From Clostridia bacterium (GTDB lineage: Bacteria; Bacillota; Clostridia; Oscillospirales; CAG-272): DNA of 57,579 nt. The position numbers and the translations under genes are program-made. Within the stretch, counting starts at the first letter, position 1, and the number at the start of each line of letters is the position of its first letter. The DNA lies in contig JAFTKH010000001.1 of NCBI GenBank assembly GCA_017453365.1, positions 1 to 57,579 on the forward strand. The letters are read 5' to 3'. The notes under the pieces were generated by a model, which was not told the DNA's origin, made no database searches, and saw nothing but the letters and a program-made list of their open reading frames with translations. Below are positions 50,386-57,579 of this stretch, one piece after another.

Positions 50386-51974
50386 GGTTTATCCCTATAT
50401 TTTAGTTTTTTTAACAAACCGTACAGGTAATAGATACCTATTAAGAGCCAAATTGCACATAAGGAGATTATGAGCGCAACAGCTCCCGCGGGAAGCTCCC
50501 CTACTGTCTCGGTATAATGACCGCCGACACCGCCTAAGTGATAGAGTGAGGTCATCTCGGAATAGAGCCTGTCGAAGTATGAGTCGTCGACAGTCTCTCC
50601 GCGCCTTATGGATTTCGTGGTGTTCTCTATAAGCTGACCTGCGGCGTTCCTTAGCGATGCCGAGCCGTTAAAGACGTGTGTCACGAAGGTGTTCTCTGTA
50701 TTCTCGATAAGAAGCTTCGTCGCCTTCAGCTTCACGTCGTAGTAAAAATCGTTATCCTCGCCCTCGCGAGAGAGGTAGTCGCGGTACTCGTCAGTGCTCT
50801 GTGCCTGCTTCGTTACGGGAACGTAGCCCTCGGTGGTAGCGTAGCCTATCTGAACGCTGTCAGTAAGCAGGAACTGTGTGAAGAGCCATGAAGCGAGGAC
50901 TTCGTTTTCGCTCTGCTTATTGAAAATACATACCGACGGACCCTGAGATATCATCCTCGGGTTTTCGGTATCGTATTGCGGTACTGTCATAACCGCCGTT
51001 TCAAATTCTACAATAGTGTCCTCGGCAATATCCACAAGGGGTGCATCCGAGCCCATCCACGTAGCGCCCGCCGTAGAGTCGACGGCGAAGATACACTGAC
51101 CTGCGTTTAAGTAGTTCGCGGGATATCCCGATATCTTGAAGGTGGAGAAGGAGCGCGAGCTGGCGTGCTCTGCTATTTCTTTCAGTATACCCTCTGTGGT
51201 ATCGTTGAATATCTCTATCCCTCCGTCCTCGGTCGAATAGCCCGCACCCTTCTGCTCGAGCATCTGTATCATCATATTGTCAGTCGACTTGTAGATGAAG
51301 GGAATGAGTGTCGTCTGACCGTTTACCTTGTAAGTGCCGTCCTCGTTCTTCGCCATAGCTGCCTCGGATACCTCGAAGACGAAGTCCCACGTAAGAGTCT
51401 CGGGCAGCTCGAAGCCGAGTGCCTCGACGTAGGTTTTGTTAACGTAGCAGACCTCTGTCGAGCGCATGAAGGGCAGGGCATACTGCTCTCCGTCGATAAC
51501 GCCCTCCGATAGAAATTCGGGTATCATCTCGCTCCTTGTGGGAGAGTCGAACTTCAGCTCCGTACCGCCAAGACCCCATTTTTCGTTATCTATAAGGTCG
51601 TCGAGCGGAACGACTATGTTTCCGCCGGATTTGTACGTCGCTATATGGTCGGGGTAGGTTATACAGACGTTAGGAGTTGTTCCCGTGGAGATATTAGTGA
51701 TAACGTCGCTGTATATGCGTCCGTAGTCGGTGTAGAGAGTCAGCTTGACTTTAATATTGGGATACAGTGCCTCGAAGTCCGCGATAGCCTGCTTATACAC
51801 GGCTACCTGGTTCAGGTTGGTATCGTTCTTCGCCCAGAAGGTAATTTCGATTTCTTCACTCTCGTCAAATACCTCGGGACACTCGAAGGGAGTAAGACCG
51901 GGTGTGCCGTGGCACGAGGAGAGGGTGAGGAGAGAAAGAGAGGTGATGATAAGAAGTATTAAGAGCTTTTTCAT
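50382..51974 (-). CDS. sugar ABC transporter substrate-binding lipoprotein with C-terminal membrane helix
   Basis: A 530-residue family 1 solute-binding protein. It has a signal peptide with lipobox (LSSC) and the core ITFWAKNDTNLNQ, DFEALYPNIKVKL and TPNVCITYPDHIATY. Unusually the last 40 residues hold a hydrophobic helix (AVALIISLCAIWLLIGIYY) with a basic end, so it is tied to the membrane at both ends. Start ATG 51974 overlaps the MalG-like permease stop by 4 bases and has AGGAGG upstream; a long upstream extension of the frame is not homologous. The ligand is probably a sugar or glycoside. No ATPase gene is beside it; a shared MsmK-type ATPase is likely. Confidence 0.85.
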   Translation of the reverse strand: MKKLLILLIITSLSLLTLSSCHGTPGLTPFECPEVFDESEEIEITFWAKNDTNLNQVAVYKQAIADFEALYPNIKVKLTLYTDYGRIYSDVITNISTGTTPNVCITYPDHIATYKSGGNIVVPLDDLIDNEKWGLGGTELKFDSPTRSEMIPEFLSEGVIDGEQYALPFMRSTEVCYVNKTYVEALGFELPETLTWDFVFEVSEAAMAKNEDGTYKVNGQTTLIPFIYKSTDNMMIQMLEQKGAGYSTEDGGIEIFNDTTEGILKEIAEHASSRSFSTFKISGYPANYLNAGQCIFAVDSTAGATWMGSDAPLVDIAEDTIVEFETAVMTVPQYDTENPRMISQGPSVCIFNKQSENEVLASWLFTQFLLTDSVQIGYATTEGYVPVTKQAQSTDEYRDYLSREGEDNDFYYDVKLKATKLLIENTENTFVTHVFNGSASLRNAAGQLIENTTKSIRRGETVDDSYFDRLYSEMTSLYHLGGVGGHYTETVGELPAGAVALIISLCAIWLLIGIYYLYGLLKKLKYRDKP

Positions 51975-52828
51975 CCCTTTGTACCTCCTCTTGCAACACC
52001 CGACATAATCTTCTTTCTGAAGACCAGAAAGAGAACTATTAAGGGCAGTGAGATAATAACGACTGCCGCCATCATCGCGGGGATATTTTCGCGTCCGAAG
52101 CCGCTCTCTCGTATCGACTGTATTCCGTTCGACACGAGGTAGTACGCCTCCTCGTCGGTGACGAGGCGCGGCCATACGAAGGAGTTCCAGCACTCGATTA
52201 TCTTAAGTATCGTCACGGTAATAACGGTGGGCTTGCATATCGGCAGCATAACGCGAATGAGGTATTTGAAATCACCCGTTCCGTCGACCTTCGCCGCGAG
52301 GTAAAGCTCGTCCGGCACCTGTGCGAAATTCTCTTTGAGAAGATAGATATAGAAGACAGAGCTTACCGACGGAAGAATAAGGCCGAGGAAGCTGTTTCGC
52401 ATATCGAGGTTCGTCACCGTCATATAATTAGTGATAATAACAAGCTCGGCGGGTATCATCATAAGCGAAAGAAATATAGTGAAAACTATGTTTTTCCCCT
52501 TAAAGCTTATCCGTGCAAAGGCGTAGGCAGCTAGGACGCTCACGACGAGCATAATAGCCGTGGTTGCTAAAGAAAAGATAAGAGTGTTGAGAAGATAACG
52601 TCCGAGCGGCACTGCCGAGAAGGCATTCGCGTAGTTTTCGAAGGTCGGACTCGTAGGAATAAGAGAGGGAATGCGCTCGGAATTGTAAGAGCCATAGCTC
52701 TTGAAGGACGTGATTACCATCCAATAAAACGGGAAGATAACTATAAACGCCCAGAGCGAAAGTCCCGCGTAGGTGAAGCCTTTTGTAATTTTTTTCCCGA
52801 GGGCTCGATTTTTCTGCATACCGCTCAC
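51971..52828 (-). CDS. sugar ABC transporter permease (MalG/UgpE type)
   Basis: A 285-residue permease with six helices. The start FTYAGLSLWAFIVIFPFYWM, and the cytoplasmic EAA loop (PDELYLAAKVDGTGDF followed by LIRVMLP) are diagnostic. It pairs with the MalF-type permease encoded 4 bases upstream and with the binding protein downstream, to which it is coupled by a 4-base overlap. Together they import an unidentified carbohydrate. Confidence 0.93.
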   Translation of the reverse strand: MSGMQKNRALGKKITKGFTYAGLSLWAFIVIFPFYWMVITSFKSYGSYNSERIPSLIPTSPTFENYANAFSAVPLGRYLLNTLIFSLATTAIMLVVSVLAAYAFARISFKGKNIVFTIFLSLMMIPAELVIITNYMTVTNLDMRNSFLGLILPSVSSVFYIYLLKENFAQVPDELYLAAKVDGTGDFKYLIRVMLPICKPTVITVTILKIIECWNSFVWPRLVTDEEAYYLVSNGIQSIRESGFGRENIPAMMAAVVIISLPLIVLFLVFRKKIMSGVARGGTKG

Positions 52829-52832
52829 CCCC

Positions 52833-53726
52833 TTAATTGTAATGCACGTGCTTTTTGCTTACCGATAGATTTATAACGGTAATTGTTAGCACTATGACGA
52901 AAAGAATTATAGCAGCCGCAGAGGCATAGGACGGATATCCGCCGCCGTCTCCGTAGAGCATATCGTATATATAACCGACTATCGTGTTCATTTCAGCTAC
53001 GTTCAGCTCCGTGCCGAAGATAGCGACGGCATCGCTGTACGCCTTGAATGCGCCGATAAAGCCCGTGATAACGAGATAAAACAGCATAGGTGATATCATC
53101 GGCAGAGTAATTCTTGTGAACATACGGCGGCGCGAGGTACCGTCTATCATAGCCGCGTTGTAGTAATCCGGATTGACGGAGCATATAGCGCTCGTTAGCA
53201 CGAGCACCTTAAAGGGCATAACTACCCACACCGTGTAAAGGCAGAGCACGAGCATCTTCGCCCAATATGGCCCCGCAATAAAGTCAATGGGTGTCATACC
53301 GAATATACCGAGAATGATGTTTACAAGGCCGTCTGTGTAGTCGGTCTTGTTAAAAAGAAGCATAAAGACCATACCGACAGCAAGCGTGTTGGTAACGTAG
53401 GGAAGAAAAAATACGGTCTGAAAAAGCTCTCGGAGCTTTTTTATGGACGAAAGCCCGAGCGAGATAAGAAGGGCGAGGAGCGTAGACACCGGTACTGTAA
53501 AAATAACGAGTATAAAGGTGTTTTTCAACGCCGCGAGAAAATACGGGTCGGACAGAACGTAGAAATAGTTATAGAAGCCGACGCCGAAAGAGTTCCCGGA
53601 GACGAAGTTGAAGCCTTCCTCGAGGGAGTATATGAGGACGTCTATTAAGGGGTAAACCATAAAGACCCCGATGAACAGTGCGGCGGGCAAAAGATACAGC
53701 CAGCCCTTAAGATTGTTTTCCTTCAT
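52833..53726 (-). CDS. sugar ABC transporter permease (MalF/UgpA type)
   Basis: A 297-residue permease with six helices. The first helix (WLYLLPAALFIGVFMVYPLI), the long first periplasmic-type loop and the EAA motif (NPDYYNAAMIDGTSRRRMF, ITLPMISP) identify the family. It is the first gene of the importer operon, with a promoter at 53774-53802. No sugar-responsive regulator lies beside it. Confidence 0.93.
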   Translation of the reverse strand: MKENNLKGWLYLLPAALFIGVFMVYPLIDVLIYSLEEGFNFVSGNSFGVGFYNYFYVLSDPYFLAALKNTFILVIFTVPVSTLLALLISLGLSSIKKLRELFQTVFFLPYVTNTLAVGMVFMLLFNKTDYTDGLVNIILGIFGMTPIDFIAGPYWAKMLVLCLYTVWVVMPFKVLVLTSAICSVNPDYYNAAMIDGTSRRRMFTRITLPMISPMLFYLVITGFIGAFKAYSDAVAIFGTELNVAEMNTIVGYIYDMLYGDGGGYPSYASAAAIILFVIVLTITVINLSVSKKHVHYN

Positions 53727-53773
53727 CCCGACTCCTTATCTCCATAACAGGATTTTAACGTTTTACTGTATTG

Positions 53774-53802
53774 ATTTTACCATTATTTTGCAGGTTAGTC
53801 AA
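53774..53802 (-). promoter_or_regulatory. promoter of the sugar importer operon
   Basis: On the minus strand TTGACT (53797-53802), 17 bases, TAAAAT (53774-53779). I see no operator palindrome around it. Confidence 0.75.
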
Positions 53803-53823
53803 TAAGAAAAGAAAAAAAGGACG

Positions 53824-53852
53824 GCCGGAGCTCAAAAAACTTGAGCTCCGGC
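53824..53852 (-). terminator. terminator after the ZIP transporter gene
   Basis: A perfect 12-bp stem (GCCGGAGCTCAA) with a 5-base loop, 9 bases after the ZIP stop. On the minus strand it is followed by CGTCC and then a run of T. Confidence 0.75.
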
Positions 53853-53860
53853 TAAATACG

Positions 53861-54616
53861 TCACCCGAGAAGAAAATCTACCGCCAGCATAAGAGCAAAG
53901 CCGAAGAGCAGGGCGTAGGTCGCCCCTCTTTGGTGTCCGTGAGCGTGTGTCTCGGGTATCATCTCGTCGCTGATAACGTACAGCATCGTTCCGCCCGCGA
54001 AGGCAAGAGCGAAGGGAAGCACCGCCGCAGAAATGCTGGCGGCAAAATAACCGATAAGCGTTCCCACAACCTCGACAAGGCCTGTCGCGGCCGCTAGGAG
54101 GAAGGTTCGCCGCGGTTTGACTCCCGCCGCGAGCATAGGGCCGATTATTACCATACCCTCGGGAATGTTCTGAAGCGCAATACCCCCCGCTATAAAGAGA
54201 GCCTCCGTCGTATCGCCCGTGCCGAAGCCGACACCCGCCGCAATACCCTCGGGCAGATTGTGTATAGCTATAGCGCTGACGAAAAGTAGCACCTTCCCGA
54301 GATTTTTGTTGTTGTGAGTCTCCGTCGTGTCAGCACCCGCGAGCTTGTGAAGGTGGGGAACAAGACGGTCGAGAAGATTTAAAAATATTGCTCCTGTAAA
54401 AATACCGATAACGGTTACCGGAAGCCCCGCCGCACCCCCGTGCTCGAGGGACGGGAGAATAAGTCCCAGCACTGCCGCCGCGAGCATAACACCCGCCGCA
54501 AAGCCGAGCACGATATCAGAAAACTTGTGGGATATATTCTTAAAAAGAAATCCAATCACCGCCCCGATGACGGTAGCTCCGCCGACACCCGCGGCTGTCA
54601 GAAGAACTATTTCCAT
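53861..54616 (-). CDS. ZIP-family metal transporter
   Basis: A 251-residue protein with eight helices. The metal path motifs are IAIHNLPEGIAAGVGFG in helix 4 and GIALQNIPEGMVIIGP in helix 5, with a His-rich loop (RLVPHLHKLAG) and later ETHAHGH. It should import zinc, iron or another divalent metal. It lies 22 bases after the rubredoxin gene and within the fprA-rubredoxin transcript, so iron for these iron proteins is a plausible cargo. Confidence 0.92.
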   Translation of the reverse strand: MEIVLLTAAGVGGATVIGAVIGFLFKNISHKFSDIVLGFAAGVMLAAAVLGLILPSLEHGGAAGLPVTVIGIFTGAIFLNLLDRLVPHLHKLAGADTTETHNNKNLGKVLLFVSAIAIHNLPEGIAAGVGFGTGDTTEALFIAGGIALQNIPEGMVIIGPMLAAGVKPRRTFLLAAATGLVEVVGTLIGYFAASISAAVLPFALAFAGGTMLYVISDEMIPETHAHGHQRGATYALLFGFALMLAVDFLLG

Positions 54617-54638
54617 AGGCTGTCTCCTTTAAGCAGGA

Positions 54639-54797
54639 TTATTCCTCGCTGAAGCTGTCCTTCCCGACTCCGCAGAGAGGACATTCAAAATCCTCGGGCA
54701 GGTCCTCGAATTTTGTGCCGGGAGCAATACCGAGCTCCTCGTCTCCGAGCTCCTCGTCGTAAACCCAGCCGCAAGCATCACATACGTACTTTTTCAT
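54639..54797 (-). CDS. rubredoxin
   Basis: A 52-residue one-iron electron carrier. The two iron knuckles are [13 protein letters not shown] near the start and [13 protein letters not shown] near the end, both complete CxxC motifs at the standard spacing. The only unusual feature is the acidic middle loop (EELGDEELG). It starts 30 bases after fprA, whose product it should reduce, and precedes the ZIP gene by 22 bases. It is short but fully matches the family. Confidence 0.96.
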   Translation of the reverse strand: MKKYVCDACGWVYDEELGDEELGIAPGTKFEDLPEDFECPLCGVGKDSFSEE

Positions 54798-54827
54798 TGT
54801 TTTAACCCTTTCTTTAAGTGTAAATAA

Positions 54828-55979
54828 TTATTTGCAAAGCTCGTCGGCAAGTGCCGAAAGAGCAGCTTTTGTTTCACTGTTCAGTGCGCTCGTTATTTTT
54901 ACAGTCCCCTCGGTGAAGGTTATGTCCTTGCTCTCTGCCAGCATACCCTTCATTACTGCCGCGGCTCTCGGCGCCCACGAGCCGTTTTCGATAAGTCCTA
55001 CTGTCCTCTTTGTAAAGCCGCGCTCGACAAGGCCCAGAATGTAGTGCTTCATAGCCGGAAATACGTCTGCGTTGTAGGTCGGTGCGGCGAGCACGAGTCT
55101 GTCAAAGCGAAAAGCAGATGCTATAGCCTCGTGGACGTCGCATCTTGCGAGGTCGAAAAGCGTTACACGCTCACCGCGTGCCTTTAGCTCCTCATAAAGA
55201 GCGACAGCGGCTTTTGCCGTGTTGCCGTATACGGATGCGTAGGCCACGGTTACACCGCGCTCCTCGGGAGTGTAGCTCGCCCATTTTGAGTACAGACCGA
55301 GATAAAGCCCGAGGTCGTGAGTCAGCACGGGGCCGTGCAGGGGAGCGATTATCTCTATATCGAGAGCACCCGCTTTTTTAAGAACCGCCTCTACCTGCTT
55401 GCCGTATTTTCCTACTATACCGATGTAGTATCTCCGCGCCTCGTCAGCCCATGGCTCGTCCTCGCATGCGCTTCCGAACCTTCCGAAGCCGTCGGCGCTG
55501 AAAAGCACCCTGTCCGTAACGTCATAGGTCATAATAACCTCCGGCCAGTGCACCATAGGAGCTGTCAGAAATTGAAGAGTGTGACGGCCGAGAGAGAGCG
55601 TGTCACCCTCTGTGACGACGACCTGCCTGTCCGCAAAATCGTTGCAGAAAAATCCTCTCATCATAGCGAAGGCGGCACGAGACGCGACTATCTTCGCCGT
55701 CGGGTACTCGCGGATAAAATCTATAATTGATGCCGAGTGGTCGGGCTCCATGTGCTGTACTATCAGATAGTCGGGCACTCTTGCTCCGAGGACTGCCTTT
55801 AGGTTGCTTATCCATTCGCTGCCGAACGCCGCGTCCACGCTGTCCATAACGGCACACATCTCGTCAAGTATGATATAAGAGTTATAGGTAATGCCGTTCG
55901 GTATAGAGTACTGACCCTCAAACAGGTCTGTCGCACCGTCCGACACACCTATGTATTTTATATCCTCTGTTATATTCAT
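54828..55979 (-). CDS. fprA: flavodiiron protein (oxygen/NO reductase)
   Basis: Reduces oxygen to water or NO to N2O, protecting anaerobes. The 383-residue protein has a beta-lactamase-like diiron domain with ligands in QHMEPDHSAS, MVHWPE, SADGFGRFG and PLHGPVL, followed by a flavodoxin domain (TVAYASVYGNTAKAA and LAAPTYNADVF) that binds FMN. A small rubredoxin gene follows. ATG 55979 has AAAGGAAG upstream and a promoter at 56011-56038. It is probably induced by oxygen exposure; no operator is obvious. Confidence 0.95.
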   Translation of the reverse strand: MNITEDIKYIGVSDGATDLFEGQYSIPNGITYNSYIILDEMCAVMDSVDAAFGSEWISNLKAVLGARVPDYLIVQHMEPDHSASIIDFIREYPTAKIVASRAAFAMMRGFFCNDFADRQVVVTEGDTLSLGRHTLQFLTAPMVHWPEVIMTYDVTDRVLFSADGFGRFGSACEDEPWADEARRYYIGIVGKYGKQVEAVLKKAGALDIEIIAPLHGPVLTHDLGLYLGLYSKWASYTPEERGVTVAYASVYGNTAKAAVALYEELKARGERVTLFDLARCDVHEAIASAFRFDRLVLAAPTYNADVFPAMKHYILGLVERGFTKRTVGLIENGSWAPRAAAVMKGMLAESKDITFTEGTVKITSALNSETKAALSALADELCK

Positions 55980-56010
55980 TCTTAATCTTCCTTTCTTTTC
56001 CTCATATTAC

Positions 56011-56038
56011 AGTATACCACTTTTCGCGGAAAAATCAA
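56011..56038 (-). promoter_or_regulatory. promoter of the flavodiiron operon
   Basis: On the minus strand TTGATT (56033-56038), 16 bases, TATACT (56011-56016). It fills the gap between ldhA and fprA. Confidence 0.7.
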
Positions 56039-56047
56039 GACGGTTTT

Positions 56048-57082
56048 CTAAAAACACCGTCCCGAGCCGCAGTCCTCTGCAGTGCTCCCCCGGAAGCAAA
56101 GCTCGTTTTCGCATCTGCCGAGGGCGACAAAATCCGTGAGGTTTTTGACCGTCGTTGCGGCAATATTGTCGAGAGCCTCGCGAGTCAAAAATGCCTGGTG
56201 CCCGGTTACTATAACGTTGGGCATAGAGATGAGGCGAGCCAAAACGTCATCGTCCATAATATGTCCCGAATAGTCCTCAAAGAAGAAATCTCCCTCCTCC
56301 TCGTAAACGTCGAGACAGGCAGCGCCGACCTTGCGCGATTTTATTCCCGAGAGCAGCGCCTCTGCGTCGACGAGCGCGCCGCGCGAGGTGTTAAGTATGA
56401 CTACTCCGTCGCGGCAACGCTCCAGCGACTCCTTGCTGATAATGTGATAGGTGTCCTCGGTGAGTGGGCAGTGGAGCGATATGATATCGCTCTCGCGAAA
56501 GAGGGTGTCAAGCTCCACGTATCTTACGGTGTCACCGTTGTCGAGCCCCTCGCTTCTGAATTTGTCATAGGCCAGAACCTTCATTCCAAACCCAAGACAG
56601 ATATTGATGAACGCTCTGCCTATCCTTCCCGTACCTATAACGCCTACGGTCTTTCCGTGAAGGTCAAAACCCGTCATTCCCACGAGCGAGAAATTGAAAT
56701 CGCGGGTTCTTATATACGCCTTGTGTATCCTTCTTATCGAGGTCAGGAGCATAGCAATAGTGTGCTCTGCAACCGCGTAGGGTGAGTATGCGGGAACGCG
56801 CAGAACGTGTACCTTGCCAAAGGCATATTTCATATCTACGTTATTGAAGCCGGCACAGCGCAGGGCCACTATACGCACGCCCATAGCAACGAGTTTGTCA
56901 ATGACGGCGCTGTTGACTGTATCGTTAACGAACACGCAGATAGCGTCAGCCCCCTCTGCAAGACGCACGGTGTCCTCGGAAAGCTTGGTTTCGTAATATT
57001 TAAATTCTATGTCATAGAGGCTCCCGTATTTATCGAAGCACTCTCTGTCGTATGGCTTGGTGTCGTAAAATGCTACTTTCAT
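56048..57082 (-). CDS. ldhA: D-lactate dehydrogenase (2-hydroxyacid family)
   Basis: Reduces pyruvate to D-lactate with NADH. The 344-residue enzyme has the Rossmann motif GVIGTGRIGRAF, the catalytic Arg in LNTSRGALVD, the Glu in DVYEEEGDFFFED (the extended loop of the D-LDH subgroup) and the His in VTGHQAFLTREAL. The last 12 residues are rich in Cys and Gly. A weak minus-strand promoter and a palindrome (57151-57166) lie upstream, shared with the divergent Crp/Fnr gene. This is a typical redox-controlled fermentation gene. Confidence 0.92.
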   Translation of the reverse strand: MKVAFYDTKPYDRECFDKYGSLYDIEFKYYETKLSEDTVRLAEGADAICVFVNDTVNSAVIDKLVAMGVRIVALRCAGFNNVDMKYAFGKVHVLRVPAYSPYAVAEHTIAMLLTSIRRIHKAYIRTRDFNFSLVGMTGFDLHGKTVGVIGTGRIGRAFINICLGFGMKVLAYDKFRSEGLDNGDTVRYVELDTLFRESDIISLHCPLTEDTYHIISKESLERCRDGVVILNTSRGALVDAEALLSGIKSRKVGAACLDVYEEEGDFFFEDYSGHIMDDDVLARLISMPNVIVTGHQAFLTREALDNIAATTVKNLTDFVALGRCENELCFRGSTAEDCGSGRCF

Positions 57083-57107
57083 ATTGCAATCCTTTTTTAG
57101 TTTATTA

Positions 57108-57136
57108 TTGACTTTTCTATCAAACTATAATATAAT
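57108..57136 (+). promoter_or_regulatory. promoter of the Crp/Fnr-family gene
   Basis: TTGACT (57108-57113), 17 bases, TATAAT (57131-57136). Transcription should start near 57143, just before the palindrome. Confidence 0.8.
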
Positions 57137-57150
57137 TAAAGAAAAATGTA

Positions 57151-57166
57151 TGTTGAAATTTCAACA
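57151..57166. promoter_or_regulatory. 16-bp palindromic operator
   Basis: TGTTGAAATTTCAACA is a perfect palindrome at about +8 to +24 of the Crp/Fnr-gene transcript and about 70 bases upstream of ldhA. It resembles both Crp/Fnr-type sites and the clostridial Rex half-site TTGTTAA. It could be an autoregulatory site or a redox operator for ldhA. Confidence 0.6.
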
Positions 57167-57178
57167 AATCGGAGAAAA

Positions 57179-57579
57179 ATGAAAAAATATTTTGAGGTTT
57201 TACGGAAATCCCTGCTTTTCTCGGGGCTTGAAGACGATGAGCTGACTGCTCTGCTTTCTTGCCTCCGTGCGGACGTTCTCACGTTCGAGAGAAGGAACTC
57301 TATATTCTTTGAGGGAGAGAGGGGGAGATTTATTTATATAGTCCTCTACGGAAAGATACAGCTCGAGATGAATGACTATTACGGCAACAGGAGCATTATC
57401 TCCACTCACGGTCCGTCGGAGCTCTTTGCCGAGGAGTTCGCGTGTGCCGGCACGCTCTCTATGCCTGTATCTGCGATAGCCTCTGAGGAGAGCGGCGTTA
57501 TGCTGATACCGAGTGAGAGAATTTTACATACCTGTGAGCGCGGCTGCTCTTATCACAGGCAGGTTATATATAATCTTAT
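57179..57579 (+). CDS. Crp/Fnr-family transcription regulator, N-terminal part
   Basis: The gene runs off the window after 133 codons. ATG 57179 follows GGAG. The visible part is a cyclic-nucleotide-binding-like domain: LLFSGLEDDELTALLSCL, RRNSIFFEGERGRFIYIVLYGKI and the HGPSELFAEEFACAG stretch. It lacks the clear N-terminal cysteine set of Fnr; single Cys residues (near 28, 108 and later) are scattered. The helix-turn-helix should follow beyond the end. It is divergent from ldhA with a palindrome between, so control of ldhA is likely. Confidence 0.85.
   Translation, partial: MKKYFEVLRKSLLFSGLEDDELTALLSCLRADVLTFERRNSIFFEGERGRFIYIVLYGKIQLEMNDYYGNRSIISTHGPSELFAEEFACAGTLSMPVSAIASEESGVMLIPSERILHTCERGCSYHRQVIYNL

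Overview
The window looks like a chromosome segment of an anaerobic, fermentative Clostridia-type bacterium, probably an uncultured gut lineage. The reasons are an Rnf complex in clostridial order (C-D-G-E-A-B), ApbE, a flavodiiron protein with rubredoxin, AsnA, GalT of the long Firmicutes type, D-lactate dehydrogenase, many SpII lipoproteins, strong AGGAGG ribosome sites and near-consensus sigma-A promoters. I cannot name the species. No rRNA, tRNA, CRISPR array, integrase or transposase was recognised.

Bases 1 to about 8300 are AT-rich and read entirely on the plus strand. They form an array of displaced Rhs toxin tips, immunity-like genes and short scraps of Rhs YD-repeat DNA. One tip (2340-3440) keeps the RHS core and ends in a HEYGH zinc-protease domain, followed by a small lipoprotein. 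Other pieces are truncated, frameshifted or duplicated. The array carries 220-bp, 103-bp and 36-bp direct repeats, paired paralogous immunity genes, and at least five disrupted genes. The parental full-length rhs gene, if it exists, should lie to the left of base 1.

Bases 8394 to 25600 are more GC-rich and read on the minus strand. In transcription order they carry guaB and asnA; a repeat lipoprotein and apbE; then rnfCDGEAB, a NusG-domain-II protein, a Gx transporter, a MATE exporter and galT. Nearer 25 kb are a methylglyoxal-synthase-fold protein lacking the known catalytic residues, a DUF1934 protein, holA and a cyclophilin lipoprotein. ApbE probably attaches FMN to RnfG and RnfD, so the 16-20 kb block is one redox module.

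Bases 25750 to 33900 hold pfkA, two small membrane proteins (DUF2752, DUF4234-like), a DUF2238-like membrane protein, tcdA, nagA, comM and trpS. Bases 33959 to 46600 read on the plus strand: a GldA/GldF-like ABC exporter, two GldG-like subunits and a 985-residue DUF4340 protein, then two large exported trigger-factor-like foldases flanking rnhA. This block is the best candidate for a little-described surface or secretion system.

Bases 46600 to 57579 carry a nucleotidase lipoprotein, a nucleoside phosphorylase and an OB-fold-like lipoprotein (probable nucleotide salvage); a sugar ABC importer whose binding protein has an extra C-terminal membrane helix; a flavodiiron-rubredoxin-ZIP operon; and D-lactate dehydrogenase divergent from a Crp/Fnr-family regulator, with a perfect 16-bp palindrome between them. 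All functional calls are from reading the sequence; no database search was run.
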